Source of the DNA: Polaribacter sp.
GTDB taxonomy: Bacteria > Bacteroidota > Bacteroidia > Flavobacteriales > Flavobacteriaceae
Reading direction: 5' to 3'
Assembly (NCBI GenBank): GCA_029245785.1
Contig: JAQWOR010000021.1
Coordinates: 86,932-150,931, forward strand
Length of the DNA: 64,000 bases
Of the stretch, positions 51,378-62,178 are shown piece by piece. Below the pieces are notes generated by a model, which worked only from the letters and a program-made list of their open reading frames with translations, was not told the origin of the DNA and did not search any database. Positions within the stretch are counted from its first letter, which is position 1. Every line of letters starts with the position of its first letter. The position numbers and the translations under genes were made by a program.

Positions 51378-52427
51378 ATGTTAGAAAACAAATCCAATCA
51401 ACATACGTCTTTATCTGAACTTGGTGAGTTCGGATTGATTGCTCATTTAACAGAACATTTTAAAATACATCACAGCACTACTCTAAAAGCGGTTGGTGAT
51501 GATGCTGCTGTTATAGACCAAGGTACTAAGCAAACGTTAATTACTACTGATTTATTGGTTGAAGGAGTACATTTTGATTTGAGCTATATGCCTTTAAAGC
51601 ATTTAGGCTATAAAGCGGTAATGGTAAACCTATCGGATGTGTATGCCATGAACGGAACGGCAGAACAAATTACGGTTTCTATTGCGGTTTCTAATCGCTT
51701 TAGTTTAGAGGCTCTAGAAGAACTCTATGCAGGAATTCAATTGGCTTGTAATACCTATAAAGTAGATTTGATTGGAGGAGACACCACCTCTTCTACCAAA
51801 GGAATGCTGCTCTCTATAACAGCAATAGGAGCTGCAAATAAAGAAGACATTGTGTATAGAAATGGCGCAAAAGAAACTGATTTACTAGTCGTTTCTGGAG
51901 ATTTAGGTGCTGCCTATTTAGGCTTGCAAGTCTTAGAGCGTGAAAAACAAGTGTTTCAAGTTGATCCAAAGAACCAACCCGATTTAGACAATTATACCTA
52001 TTTAATTGAACGTCAATTAAAACCTGAGGCTCGTAAAGACATTCCTGAAATGTTAAAAGAACTGAACGTAAAACCCACTTCTATGATTGATATTTCTGAT
52101 GGCTTGTCTTCAGAAATTATGCATATTTGCTCGCAAAGTAAGGTAGGTTGTAAAGTGTACGAAGACAAATTGCCTCTAGATCCGCAAGTAATTTCTACCT
52201 GTGAAGAATTTGAATTAGACAGCACAATGATTGCTTTAAGTGGTGGCGAAGATTACGAATTGCTTTTTACTGTTCCCATTGCTGATTTTGATAAAATTAA
52301 AGGAAACCCTAATTTTTCTATTATTGGTCATATTACCGAAGAAAGTCAAGGGCTAAATTTAGTGACTCGTGCCAATCAAGAAATTGAGCTAAAAGCACAA
52401 GGGTGGAATGCAATGAAAGATTCGTAA
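51378..52427 (+). CDS. thiL: thiamine-monophosphate kinase
   Basis: LSELGEFGLI, GDDAAVID, TTDLLVEGVHFDL, ALSGGEDYELLFTV; start downstream of TAATTTTG at 51352-51359. Confidence 0.94.
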   Translation: MLENKSNQHTSLSELGEFGLIAHLTEHFKIHHSTTLKAVGDDAAVIDQGTKQTLITTDLLVEGVHFDLSYMPLKHLGYKAVMVNLSDVYAMNGTAEQITVSIAVSNRFSLEALEELYAGIQLACNTYKVDLIGGDTTSSTKGMLLSITAIGAANKEDIVYRNGAKETDLLVVSGDLGAAYLGLQVLEREKQVFQVDPKNQPDLDNYTYLIERQLKPEARKDIPEMLKELNVKPTSMIDISDGLSSEIMHICSQSKVGCKVYEDKLPLDPQVISTCEEFELDSTMIALSGGEDYELLFTVPIADFDKIKGNPNFSIIGHITEESQGLNLVTRANQEIELKAQGWNAMKDS

Positions 52428-52436
52428 TTACTTTAA

Positions 52437-53267
52437 TTAACAGCTTTTTACAAATTGTTTTAAGGCTATAATTAGTTTGTGTTTATTTTCAATATGACTC
52501 ATATGTCCGTCAGAGAAAACAACTGTTTCTGTGGCTGTTTCTTCAGCTTCTTTTTCAACTAATTGATAGTTTAAAACAGGATCGCTTTCGCCAATAATAA
52601 AGAGTTTTTTAAACGAAGACTGTGCCAAAACAGCTGTTCTGTCTGGTCGGTTTTTCATTCCTTCTTGTGCAGCAATATACCCTTGTATTGGTGTTAATAA
52701 TGCCTGTTCTTTTATCTTTAAAACCTCTTTCTCATAGATTTTTAAATTGACCTCTTTAAATAAATTAGAGATCGACATTCGTACCAAATTTTTATAGTTG
52801 GTTTGTGCCGATTTAATGGCTCTATTTCTTAATTCAACTCTAATGGCATCATCTGCTCTAGCGGTTGAGTTCATTAAGCACAGTCCTTTTACCTTCTGTG
52901 GGTTTTTCTCAGCCAACGCCAATGCAACATAGCCCCCTAAAGAATGACCAATAAAGATCGCACGACGAATTCTTAACTTTTTTAAAACCGCTTCTACCGT
53001 TTCAGCCATCAACTCCATCGTATGTACATATCCCAAACATGCGGTTTGTCCGTGCCCCAACAAATCAATACAAATAACCCGGTTTCGTTTTGAAATTTCT
53101 GGAACAATCGCTGACCACATGGTTGCATTTTCCAAAAACCCATGAAGCAACACAACGGCAGCTCCTTTTCCTTCAGAAGAAAAAGCGACGTTGGTGTTTT
53201 TGTAACGAACAAACCCCGAAAGGGTTTCAAACCCTTTTGGGGTTAATTGGGTTAAATTTTCAACCAT
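52437..53267 (-). CDS. alpha/beta hydrolase
   Basis: VVLLHGFLENATMW, FIGHSLGGYVALALAEK; overlaps the 3' end of the transposase ORF by 16 nt. Confidence 0.88.
   Translation of the reverse strand: MVENLTQLTPKGFETLSGFVRYKNTNVAFSSEGKGAAVVLLHGFLENATMWSAIVPEISKRNRVICIDLLGHGQTACLGYVHTMELMAETVEAVLKKLRIRRAIFIGHSLGGYVALALAEKNPQKVKGLCLMNSTARADDAIRVELRNRAIKSAQTNYKNLVRMSISNLFKEVNLKIYEKEVLKIKEQALLTPIQGYIAAQEGMKNRPDRTAVLAQSSFKKLFIIGESDPVLNYQLVEKEAEETATETVVFSDGHMSHIENKHKLIIALKQFVKSC
53212..53244. repeat. REP-like 33-nt palindrome next to a RAYT-type gene
   Basis: AACCCCGAAAGGGTTT-C-AAACCCTTTTGGGGTT (16-nt arms, one G/T mismatch). Confidence 0.9.
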
Positions 53268-53854
53268 TTTTCAACAGATATTGTATCTATTTTTTGATGA
53301 TGACTATCTATAAAATTTGCTGTATCATCAAACCAGCCTAAAACTTTATTTCGCTGTAATTTTGTTTTTTTTAATGAAATTATTGACAAATAGGAACTCC
53401 AAGGATATTCTAACAGGTGTTTTGTAAAACCATGTTGAATAGGATTGTTATGGATATAAAGAACTAAATTTTTAAAATAGCTCTCATCTGTCACTTTTTT
53501 TCTTCTAAAAGGAGCCTCAAACAAAGAACCGTGTCGATTATACCGTTTATTAATTGCTTGAGCATAGGCGTTAAACAAGTGTGAAAAATTTTGCGAAGGT
53601 TTTTTATTGACCTTTTCTGAATCTAATTTGAAAATTGCGCTGATCTCTTCCTCTGATTTAATTTTTATTAAAAAATGAAAATGGTTCTTAAGTAAGCACC
53701 AAGAAAATGTTTCTGCAATTGGATCTATATATTTTTCATAAAGCTGTAAGAAATAAGTATACGTATCTGCCGAATAAAACAAGTTTTCTCCATTAATACC
53801 TCTGTTGTATATATGGTAATACCTGTCCAACTCTATAGCTTCTATTTTTCTCAT
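53252..53854 (-). mobile_element. IS200-like / REP-associated tyrosine transposase (Y1_Tnp superfamily)
   Basis: YYHIYNRGINGENLF, LLKNHFHFLIKI (HUH motif), LYIHNNPIQHGFTKHLLEYPWSSYLS. Confidence 0.88.
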
Positions 53855-54050
53855 TTTTGCCCAACCTCTTTTTAACTTTCTATTGTATACAAAAATATGT
53901 ATCTTTCCTCAGCTATCTTCTTTTTAGATTAAAATATTTCGATGCGCTTTAAAATACTGAATTTTCTAAAAACACAAAAACTATCATTTTCAATGATTTT
54001 AACTTGTTTTTTATCAATTTTAACGATTAAATGATTAAAAAAGCCAAATA

Positions 54051-55337
54051 ATGAACAAAAATAAAGAAATACTAATTGTAGGATTTGCATTGTTTTCGAT
54101 GTTTTTTGGTGCTGGCAATTTAATTCTCCCTCCGTATTTAGGAGTAAAAGCAGGAGAAGCTTGGAGCTTGGTTACCATCGGCTTTTTTATCACCGCTGTT
54201 TTTATTCCCATTTTAGGAATTTTAGCACACGCCAAGTTACAAGGAACCATGTACGATTTTGGTAAAAAAGTAGCCCCCTCTTTTAGTCGGATCTATTGTT
54301 TGATTGTCTATCTCATTTCAATAACACTCCCTGCACCTAGAACTGCTTCGGTAACACATGAAATGGCAGTTGCGCCCTTTTTTAAAACCAGCCCTTTATT
54401 AACAAGTGTTATTTATTTTGTACTTGTTTTTTTATTTGTCATCAATCGCTCTAAAATTTTATCACTAATTGGCAAATACCTAACTCCCTTAATCATCCTT
54501 ATTTTAACCAGCATTATCTGTGTTGGAACTTTTTCTGCTCCAGAAACCATGCAAGCTTCATCATTATCAGCTCCACTAATCAATGGTGTATTAGAAGGTT
54601 ATCAAACTTTTGATGCCATTGGAGCCATTGTAGTTGGTGGTGTTTTGATTATTTCTATCCATTTTAAAAAAGACGTACCCTTCAAAATCAAAAAAGAACT
54701 CATTAGCAAAGCAGGGTTTGTAGCAGGAATTGGCTTACTAATTATCTACACTGGGCTCATATATAACGGTGCATTATTTAGCAATATTTTTTCTTCGGAA
54801 ACAACAAGAGTTGAAGTATTGTCTGGCTTAAGCACACATACGCTTGGCAATATTGGTACTGCTTTTTTAAGTATTTTGGTGGGGTTGGCATGTTTTACAA
54901 CGGCCATCGGAATTATTACTGGAACTTCAGACTATGTTAAAGGGTTGTTTAACAATTCACAACGTGCCTATATAATAACCGCTATTGTTGGCTGTATTTT
55001 AGGCATCGCCATTGGGCAATTTGATGTGCATTATATCATCAACATCGCCTTACCTGCATTGATGTTTGTCTATCCAATAACAATTGTACTTATTTTTTTA
55101 AATGTACTGCCAAATAAATGGGCATCACCACTAGTGTTTAAAGCGGTGGTATTTTTCACTTTTGTTTTTAGCATCCCCGATTTTTTACAGTTTTTACTGC
55201 CTGCGGATAGCCTTACGAAAATTCAACATATGATTCCGTTTTCAAAAGAAAACTTGGGCTGGGTCTTGCCTGCTTTATTAACTTTTATTATAGTTAATTT
55301 GACACAAAATACCCGTTTTGTAAAAGCAAGTAGTTAG
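54051..55337 (+). CDS. brnQ: branched-chain amino acid transport system II carrier protein
   Basis: GFALFSMFFGAGNLILPPYLGVKAG, multiple TM helices. Confidence 0.92.
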   Translation: MNKNKEILIVGFALFSMFFGAGNLILPPYLGVKAGEAWSLVTIGFFITAVFIPILGILAHAKLQGTMYDFGKKVAPSFSRIYCLIVYLISITLPAPRTASVTHEMAVAPFFKTSPLLTSVIYFVLVFLFVINRSKILSLIGKYLTPLIILILTSIICVGTFSAPETMQASSLSAPLINGVLEGYQTFDAIGAIVVGGVLIISIHFKKDVPFKIKKELISKAGFVAGIGLLIIYTGLIYNGALFSNIFSSETTRVEVLSGLSTHTLGNIGTAFLSILVGLACFTTAIGIITGTSDYVKGLFNNSQRAYIITAIVGCILGIAIGQFDVHYIINIALPALMFVYPITIVLIFLNVLPNKWASPLVFKAVVFFTFVFSIPDFLQFLLPADSLTKIQHMIPFSKENLGWVLPALLTFIIVNLTQNTRFVKASS

Positions 55338-55338
55338 C

Positions 55339-55917
55339 CTACTTGTTTCTCTCCTGATTTTCGCATTCTTTTGGGCCCCAACCACAGCCAAAACCGGTAA
55401 TGGTAAACGTTAACAGTGATAGACTCATAATGGTTGTATAGACCAGTTTAATTGGGTTACCGTTGGTTTTAAAATAGACATCCAATACAGAGCCATCATG
55501 AATCCCTTCAATAAAATCTGATCGCCTGCGTTCAATTAGCAATAGGTTTCCGGTAACTCCATCTAGCTGAACACCGTAATAGTCTGTAAACATAAACTTT
55601 ACAACCCCCTTATTTTTACGCACATCAATCCGTTTAATTGCTACTGATAATTCGTTAGAAACGGAATCTAACAAATAGCTTGTGGCTTTTTTGTGTAAGC
55701 TATCTAAAGGTAGCCATTTTTTTAAATCAGTAGAAGTACCAGTCTGTGTTTTTGAAAGTATAACCCCATAACTATTTTTTTTCCAACCCAGTAAAAGTGC
55801 GGTTATGGCCACTATAAAAAAGAACAAAAACAAGGTAGCACCTGTCATTCTATGAACTTTTCTAAAAGTTCGAAGCATCTTTGCCTGTTTTTTTCGTTTT
55901 TCGTTTTCTTTCTTCAT
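55339..55917 (-). CDS. PepSY-associated transmembrane protein
   Basis: FRKVHRMTGATLFLFFFIVAITALLLGWKKN; GIHDGSVLD; C-terminal TM. Confidence 0.75.
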   Translation of the reverse strand: MKKENEKRKKQAKMLRTFRKVHRMTGATLFLFFFIVAITALLLGWKKNSYGVILSKTQTGTSTDLKKWLPLDSLHKKATSYLLDSVSNELSVAIKRIDVRKNKGVVKFMFTDYYGVQLDGVTGNLLLIERRRSDFIEGIHDGSVLDVYFKTNGNPIKLVYTTIMSLSLLTFTITGFGCGWGPKECENQERNK

Positions 55918-55984
55918 CTCTTATGCAAGTAACACAAATGACTAATCATTTTAAGCAGGCGAATCTAATTTTTTTTACATAAAA

Positions 55985-56006
55985 AAAGCGAGCTTTCACT
56001 CGCTTT
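55985..56006 (-). terminator. pepP intrinsic terminator
   Basis: AAAGCGAG-ctttca-CTCGCTTT with a T-run on the minus strand. Confidence 0.82.
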
Positions 56007-56033
56007 AACTTTTTATTATGAATCCGTTTTTTA

Positions 56034-57326
56034 CTACGGGTTCATCAAGTCTTCTATCTCATCGGCTTCAATAGGAATGTTGCGCATCAAATTAAAAGGA
56101 TCTCCTTGTTCTTGAATCACCACATCATCTTCCAAGCGAATTCCAAATCCTTCATCAGGAATGTAAATTCCAGGTTCTACAGTAAAGACCATATTTGCTT
56201 GCATTGGTTCTGTTAACAAACCATAATCATGCGTATCTAGCCCCATGTGATGCGAAGTTCCGTGCATAAAATATTTTTTATAGGCTGGCCAATTTTTGTC
56301 TTCGTTCTGTACATCTGCTTTGTCTAACAAGCCTAAGCCGAGCAATTCTGAAGTCATTATGTTGCCCACTTCTACATGATAATCTGCCCAAATAGTTCCT
56401 GGAACCAATAATTTTGTTGCTTCGTTTTTTACACGATTTACCGCATTATACACTGCTTTTTGTCGGTCCGTAAAACGTCCAGAAACAGGAATTGTACGGG
56501 TCATGTCCGAAGAATAATTGGCGTATTCCGCACCTACATCCAACAAGATTAAATCGCCCGATTTACACTGCTGGTTGTTTTCTATATAATGCAATACATT
56601 GGCATTGTTACCACTAGCAACAATTGGTGTGTAGGCGAATTTTTTAGATCGATTTCTTAAAAATTCATGTATAAATTCTGCTTCAATTTCATATTCCCAA
56701 ACTCCTGGTTTGGTAAAATTTAAAATTCTACGAAAACCTTTTTCAGTGATGTCACAAGCTTGCTGAATTAAATCTAATTCTATTTGATGCTTTACAGAGC
56801 GTAAACGCTGTAAAACAGGGTTGCTTTTTGCTACTGTGTGCGCAGGATACTTTTCTCGCATCCATTTGGTAAAGCGATCTTCTCTGGTTTCTGTTTCTAC
56901 AGAAGCTCTATAATGCTCATTGGTATTAATATATATCGTATCGCATTGTGTCATCAATTCAAAAAACACCTTTTCTAAGTCTTGCAACCAATACACTGTT
57001 TTGATTCCTGCAGTTTTTAACGCAGCTTCTTTGGTTAATTTTGCGCCTTCCCAAACAGCAATATGCTCATTGGTTTCTTTTAAGAATAACACTTCACGAT
57101 GTTCTGGTTTTGGGCTATCAGGAAATAAAACCAAAACACTTTCTTCTTGATCTACACCACTCAAATAAAAAATATCTCTATGCTGTTCAAAAGGCATTGT
57201 ACTATCTGCACTAATTGGATAAATATCATTCGAGTTAAAAACAGCCAAACTCTTTGGCTTCATGTTGGCCATAAAATTTTTTCGATTGGTGATAAATAAG
57301 CTGCTATTTATTGGCGTGTATTTCAT
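56034..57326 (-). CDS. pepP: Xaa-Pro aminopeptidase P family protein
   Basis: DVGAEYANYSSDMTRTIPVSG, HGTSHHMGLDTHDYG, VFTVEPGIYIPDEGFGIRLEDDV. Confidence 0.93.
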   Translation of the reverse strand: MKYTPINSSLFITNRKNFMANMKPKSLAVFNSNDIYPISADSTMPFEQHRDIFYLSGVDQEESVLVLFPDSPKPEHREVLFLKETNEHIAVWEGAKLTKEAALKTAGIKTVYWLQDLEKVFFELMTQCDTIYINTNEHYRASVETETREDRFTKWMREKYPAHTVAKSNPVLQRLRSVKHQIELDLIQQACDITEKGFRRILNFTKPGVWEYEIEAEFIHEFLRNRSKKFAYTPIVASGNNANVLHYIENNQQCKSGDLILLDVGAEYANYSSDMTRTIPVSGRFTDRQKAVYNAVNRVKNEATKLLVPGTIWADYHVEVGNIMTSELLGLGLLDKADVQNEDKNWPAYKKYFMHGTSHHMGLDTHDYGLLTEPMQANMVFTVEPGIYIPDEGFGIRLEDDVVIQEQGDPFNLMRNIPIEADEIEDLMNP

Positions 57327-57638
57327 GTCTTTACGTCTATTGGTTTAGTCCTGACAAATGTAGCAATTCTATAGAGAAAAAGTTAGGCGTTTTTTACCCT
57401 TTTTAAAGCGTATAAAGACCTATTCACAGATAAAAAAACCTCTTTTTAGATTAAAAATCAATCTCGAATACTCAGAATAGAAAATAGCACCGAAAAACAA
57501 ATCGCCAGTAAACATTGATTTTCAAAGGGTTATACAGTAGAAAATGAAAAAAAAGATAAAAAAATAATTGTATTATGTCGTTTCTATAAGATTATAATAG
57601 TACCTTTGCGGCTAATATTATTTTTAATTTTTATTACA

Positions 57639-57830
57639 ATGAGTAAAGGTACAGTAAAATTTTTCAATGAATCTAAAGGATTTGGTTTCATCACTGAAGA
57701 AGACAACAACAACGAACATTTTGTACACATTTCTGGATTAATCGATGAGATTAGAGAAGGAGATGAAGTAGAATTTGATTTGCAAGAAGGTAGAAAAGGA
57801 ATGAACGCGGTAAACGTGAAAGTTATCTAA
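57639..57830 (+). CDS. cold-shock protein
   Basis: MSKGTVKFFNESKGFGFITEEDNNNEHFVHISGL; preceded by TACCTTTG -7 motif. Confidence 0.95.
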   Translation: MSKGTVKFFNESKGFGFITEEDNNNEHFVHISGLIDEIREGDEVEFDLQEGRKGMNAVNVKVI

Positions 57831-57850
57831 TAAATATACTTTTTTAGTAC

Positions 57851-57884
57851 AAAACGCCTATCAATTAATTTGATAGGCGTTTTT
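57851..57884. terminator. bidirectional intrinsic terminator between convergent genes
   Basis: AAAACGCCTATCAA...TTGATAGGCGTTTTT. Confidence 0.88.
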
Positions 57885-57910
57885 ATTTGACCTCTGTTGA
57901 AGCAGTTCTT

Positions 57911-59182
57911 TTATCTTCTTCTATTTTTATTTCTATTTCTTCCAGAGTTATTTCTGTTCTTATTTTCAGAAGATCCTCCTCTAGACCTTTGTCTTTGAGA
58001 GTTTCTGAAATTTGATTTTTTAGAATTTGGCTTTCCTGGCTCCGTAGTATTATTGGGTTCAAAACCTTCAATAATTTCCGATGCCAATTGTTGTTTCAAC
58101 AATTTTTCAATACCTCTTACATATTCCATTTCTTCAATACAAACTAAAGAAATAGCTTCTCCTTTTGCACCAGCCCTTCCTGTTCTACCAATTCTGTGCA
58201 CATAATCTTCAGGAATGTTCGGCAATTCATAATTGACAACATGTGGCAATAACGGAATATCTAAACCACGTGCTGCGATATCTGTTGCCACCAAAACTCG
58301 TACGTCATTGCTTTTAAACCCTGCTAAAGCTTTGGTTCTTGCTCCTTGACTTTTATTTCCGTGAATGGCTGCTGCAGAAATTTCACTTTGTATTAATTTT
58401 TTAGTCAGCTTATTGGCGCCGTGTTTGGTTCTTGTAAAAATCAATACTTGTTTCCAATTTCCTTCAGAGATTAGCTTGGTAAGTAGCTCGGTCTTTTTAC
58501 CCTTATCTACACGATATATTTTCTGCACTACCTTTTCTGCGGTAGAGTTTTCTGGAGTTGCCTCTACCAAGGCAGGGTTGTGTAAAATACCTCCTGCTAA
58601 CTGCCTAATTTCTTTAGAGAATGTAGCAGAGAATAACAAGTTCTGACGTTTAGAAGGCATTAAACTCATGATTTTTTTGATATCTCTTAAAAAACCCATG
58701 TCTAACATTCTGTCAGCTTCGTCCAATACCAAAATTTCAATTCTTTTTAAAGAAAGTGCGCCTTGACTTTCTAAATCTAACAACCTTCCTGGTGTTGCCA
58801 CCAACACATCAATTCCTTGTCGGATTGTAGCAATTTGTGCCTTGGCTTTTACGCCTCCAAAAACCACCGTAGACCTCATGTTTAAATGGGTACCATATTC
58901 TCTTACATTGTCATATACTTGTGCCGCCAATTCTCTGGTTGGAGTTAAAATCAACGCTCTAATTGGACGATGCCTAGCTTTTTTTGTTGCTTCAAGTATT
59001 TGTAGCATTGGTAAGGTAAATCCTGCTGTTTTTCCTGTTCCTGTTTGAGCAGAAGCCAACACATCTCTTCCTTCTAAAATAAGGGGAATTGCTTTTTCTT
59101 GTATCGGTGATGGGGTTGTGTATCCTTTTTCTTGTACCGCTTTTAATAAAGCGTCTGATAATCCTAATGATTTAAACGACAT
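57911..59182 (-). CDS. DEAD/DEAH-box RNA helicase
   Basis: [49 protein letters not shown], basic C-terminal tail. Confidence 0.95.
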   Translation of the reverse strand: MSFKSLGLSDALLKAVQEKGYTTPSPIQEKAIPLILEGRDVLASAQTGTGKTAGFTLPMLQILEATKKARHRPIRALILTPTRELAAQVYDNVREYGTHLNMRSTVVFGGVKAKAQIATIRQGIDVLVATPGRLLDLESQGALSLKRIEILVLDEADRMLDMGFLRDIKKIMSLMPSKRQNLLFSATFSKEIRQLAGGILHNPALVEATPENSTAEKVVQKIYRVDKGKKTELLTKLISEGNWKQVLIFTRTKHGANKLTKKLIQSEISAAAIHGNKSQGARTKALAGFKSNDVRVLVATDIAARGLDIPLLPHVVNYELPNIPEDYVHRIGRTGRAGAKGEAISLVCIEEMEYVRGIEKLLKQQLASEIIEGFEPNNTTEPGKPNSKKSNFRNSQRQRSRGGSSENKNRNNSGRNRNKNRRR

Positions 59183-59378
59183 ATATCTATTTTTAAAAAC
59201 AATGCAAACCCTTGTTTTTATATCGCAGCAAATGTACAGCTAATTATCTAAAAAAAAGTGTGTAAATATGGTATCAACGAAAGGCTCATGTCTAGTTAAG
59301 CTTTCTAAAGGAATCGCTACTCTTAAAGAACCTTTAAAATTTTGTTAATTTTTTTATTTCTGATTAGACTTGTTGTAA

Positions 59379-61808
59379 ATTCATCGCTTAAAATCAACTG
59401 ACAAAGGAAAAACATGGGTCAACGTTGGCTTAACAGATTCTCATCATATTGGTAGGATTATCATCAATAAAAACAATCCTAACCAAGTAGTTGTTGGTGT
59501 TATTGGTCATTTGTATTCTTCAAATGCTGAACGTGGAGTTTTTAAAACAACAGATGGTGGAAAAACCTGGAAAAAAACACTTTTTATAAACGAACACACC
59601 GGAATTATTGACATTAGTGCATCTCCTTCCAATTCTTCCATTTTATATGCGGCTTCTTGGGAACGCACTAGAAAAGCGTGGGATTTTGACGGCGACGGCA
59701 GTGGTTCTGCAATTTACAAAAGTACAGATGCTGGAACTAGTTGGACAAAAATAACGGGCAAAGGAAAAGGATTTCCTTCAAATAATGGTGTTGGTAGAAT
59801 TGGTTTGGCAGCTTTTAATGACAATATCGTCTACGCATTTTTAGACAATCAAAACAGAAGGCCGGTAACTCCTAAGAAAAAACAAACGGGAATTCAAAAA
59901 GATGACTTTAAAACAATGACGGTGGCTGATTTTATGAACTTAGACAATACCGCCCTAAATAAGTACCTAAAAAGCAATCGTTTTGCTAAAAAAGAAACGG
60001 CAGTAACTGTAAAGGCTTCTGTAAAAAGTGGAAAGATCAAGCCGCTTCATTTGGCCTCTTATTTAGAAGATGCCAATTCTAAATTGTTCAATTCTCCAGT
60101 AATTGGAGCAGAAGTATATAAATCTACAAATGGCGGAAAAACCTGGAAAAAAACACATACAAATTATTTAGACGGCGTATATAGTTCTTATGGTTATTAT
60201 TTCGGAATTATAGGGGTTAGTAACAGCAATCAAAACAACATTTATATTGGAGGTGTTCCGTTGTTAAAATCAGACAATGGCGGAAAAACTTTTACCTCAA
60301 TAGGAAAAAGCAATGTACATTCAGATCATCAAGCGCTTTGGGTACATCCAACGATACCTGGGCATATCATTAACGGAAATGATGGTGGAATCAATATTAC
60401 CTACGATGATGGAAAAAACTGGACCAAAAACAACTCACACGCAGTAGGGCAATTTTATTCGGTAAACATAGATCATAAAAAGCCATACAATGTATATGGC
60501 GGCTTACAAGACAATGGCGTTTGGTATGGACCAAGCACCTATCAAGCCTCTAAAAGATGGGAAGGCAGCGGTAGCTATCCATACAAAAGCATTGGTGGCG
60601 GAGATGGCATGCAAGTGCAAATAGACAACCGAGATAACGTTACGGTCTATTCAGGTTCTCAATTTGGTTACTATTATCGGGTCAATTTAAAAACAGGAAA
60701 GCGCCTTTCTATTCATCCAAAACATGAGCTTGGAGATGCTCCTTATCGTTACAATTGGCAAACTCCTATTTTATTATCTCCCCACAATCAAGATATTTTA
60801 TACATGGGCGCTAATAAATTATTGCGTTCTATGGATCAAGGAGCTACTTTTCAAGTAATTTCTAACGATTTAACAACAGGTGGGAAAAAAGGAAATGTTC
60901 CTTATGGTACCTTAACAAGCATTTCTGAAAGTCCACTGCAATTTGGACTGATTTATACGGGTTCTGATGATGGCTTGATTCATATAACAAAAGATGGCGG
61001 TAGCTCTTGGAAAAACATCACAGGAGCCTTGCCAAAAAATTTATGGGTAAGTAGAGTTATTGCCTCTAAGCATCACAAAAACAGAATATATGCAACCTTA
61101 AACGGAATGCGTTTTGATGATTTTACAAGCTATGTTTTTGCCTCTGACAATTACGGAAAAACCTGGAAAAATATTGGGAGCACAATTCCTACATCTGCCG
61201 TAAATGTGATTCGTGAAGATGAAGAAAACGATGCTGTTTTGTATGTAGGTACTGACAATGGCTTGTATGTTTCTTTAAACAATGGAGCTTCTTGGAATGC
61301 CTTTACAAAAGGATTGCCAAATGTGGCAGTTCATGATATTGTGATACAACCACAAGCCAAAGAATTGGTTGTAGGAACCCACGGTAGAAGTATTTACAAG
61401 GCAGATATTTCTGTATTGCACAACTTTAAGGAATACCAACATAAAGCCCTTCACCTTTTCAATATTTCAACCATTCGTCATTCATCAAGATGGGGCAATT
61501 CTTGGAGCCAGTGGTCACAACCAAACCTTCCAAAATTAAAGCTCTCTATCTATTCGAGTGCTCCTAAAAAAGCAAGCGTTTCTGTGTTTTCTAACACTGT
61601 AAAAGTAACTTCATTTACCGCTGAACTAAACAAAGGGTTTTCATTTATAAACTATGATCTTTCCATGTCTAAAAAAGGAAGGAAAGCTTATTTGAAAGCA
61701 AACCCTAAAACAAAATTGAAAGCGGGTAAAAATGGGGTGTATTATTTGCCAAAAGGAAACTATACCGTAAAAATTGGAGCTATAAAACAGCCGTTTGAAA
61801 TAAAGTAA
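59379..61808 (+). pseudogene. N-terminally truncated VPS10/BNR (sortilin-like) beta-propeller protein
   Basis: Frame open from 59379 (IHRLKSTDKGKTWVNVGLTDSHHIGRIIINKNNPNQVVVGVIGHLYSSNAERGVFKTTDGGKTW...); no signal peptide or good start; TAA at 59376-59378. Confidence 0.6.
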
Positions 61809-61833
61809 ATTACGATTGTTCAGTTATTGATTC

Positions 61834-62045
61834 CCCGATAGCCATCGGGATAGTTTTAATTACTGAGATTGCTTCTCTTTGCTCGCAATGATAACTATCT
61901 AATGAACACATACTGGAAACGCGATACAATCGCACACCAGCAATGAGGGTGCTCTTGTTTTTTAGTTATTGGTTACTGATCACTGCTTACTGAGTACTGA
62001 CTTTGTTTTTCTCCTTGCCGGCTTTACTTGCCGCAAGTCAGGAGG
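61834..62045. repeat. cluster of degenerate palindromic intergenic repeats
   Basis: CCCGATagccATCGGG (61834-61849); GAGATTGCTTCTCTTTGCTCGCAATGA; GCGATacaATCGC (61921-61933); CTTGCCGGC...GCCGCAAG. Confidence 0.6.
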
Positions 62046-62119
62046 CAGGTTGGTCTATTTTCTTGTTTCATATTTATCAATTATTTAAACGCGTTCTAAA
62101 TACTTTAGAAAACAAAAAA

Positions 62120-62155
62120 GTTGTTTGCTCAAACAACTCAATAGGCGTAGATTTG
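62120..62155 (+). promoter_or_regulatory. candidate sdh promoter with a palindrome over the -33 element
   Basis: GTTGTTTG-CT-CAAACAAC (62120-62137); TTTG-N20-TAGATTTG. Confidence 0.55.
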
Positions 62156-62178
62156 TACTAATTTTTAACAAACAAAAA

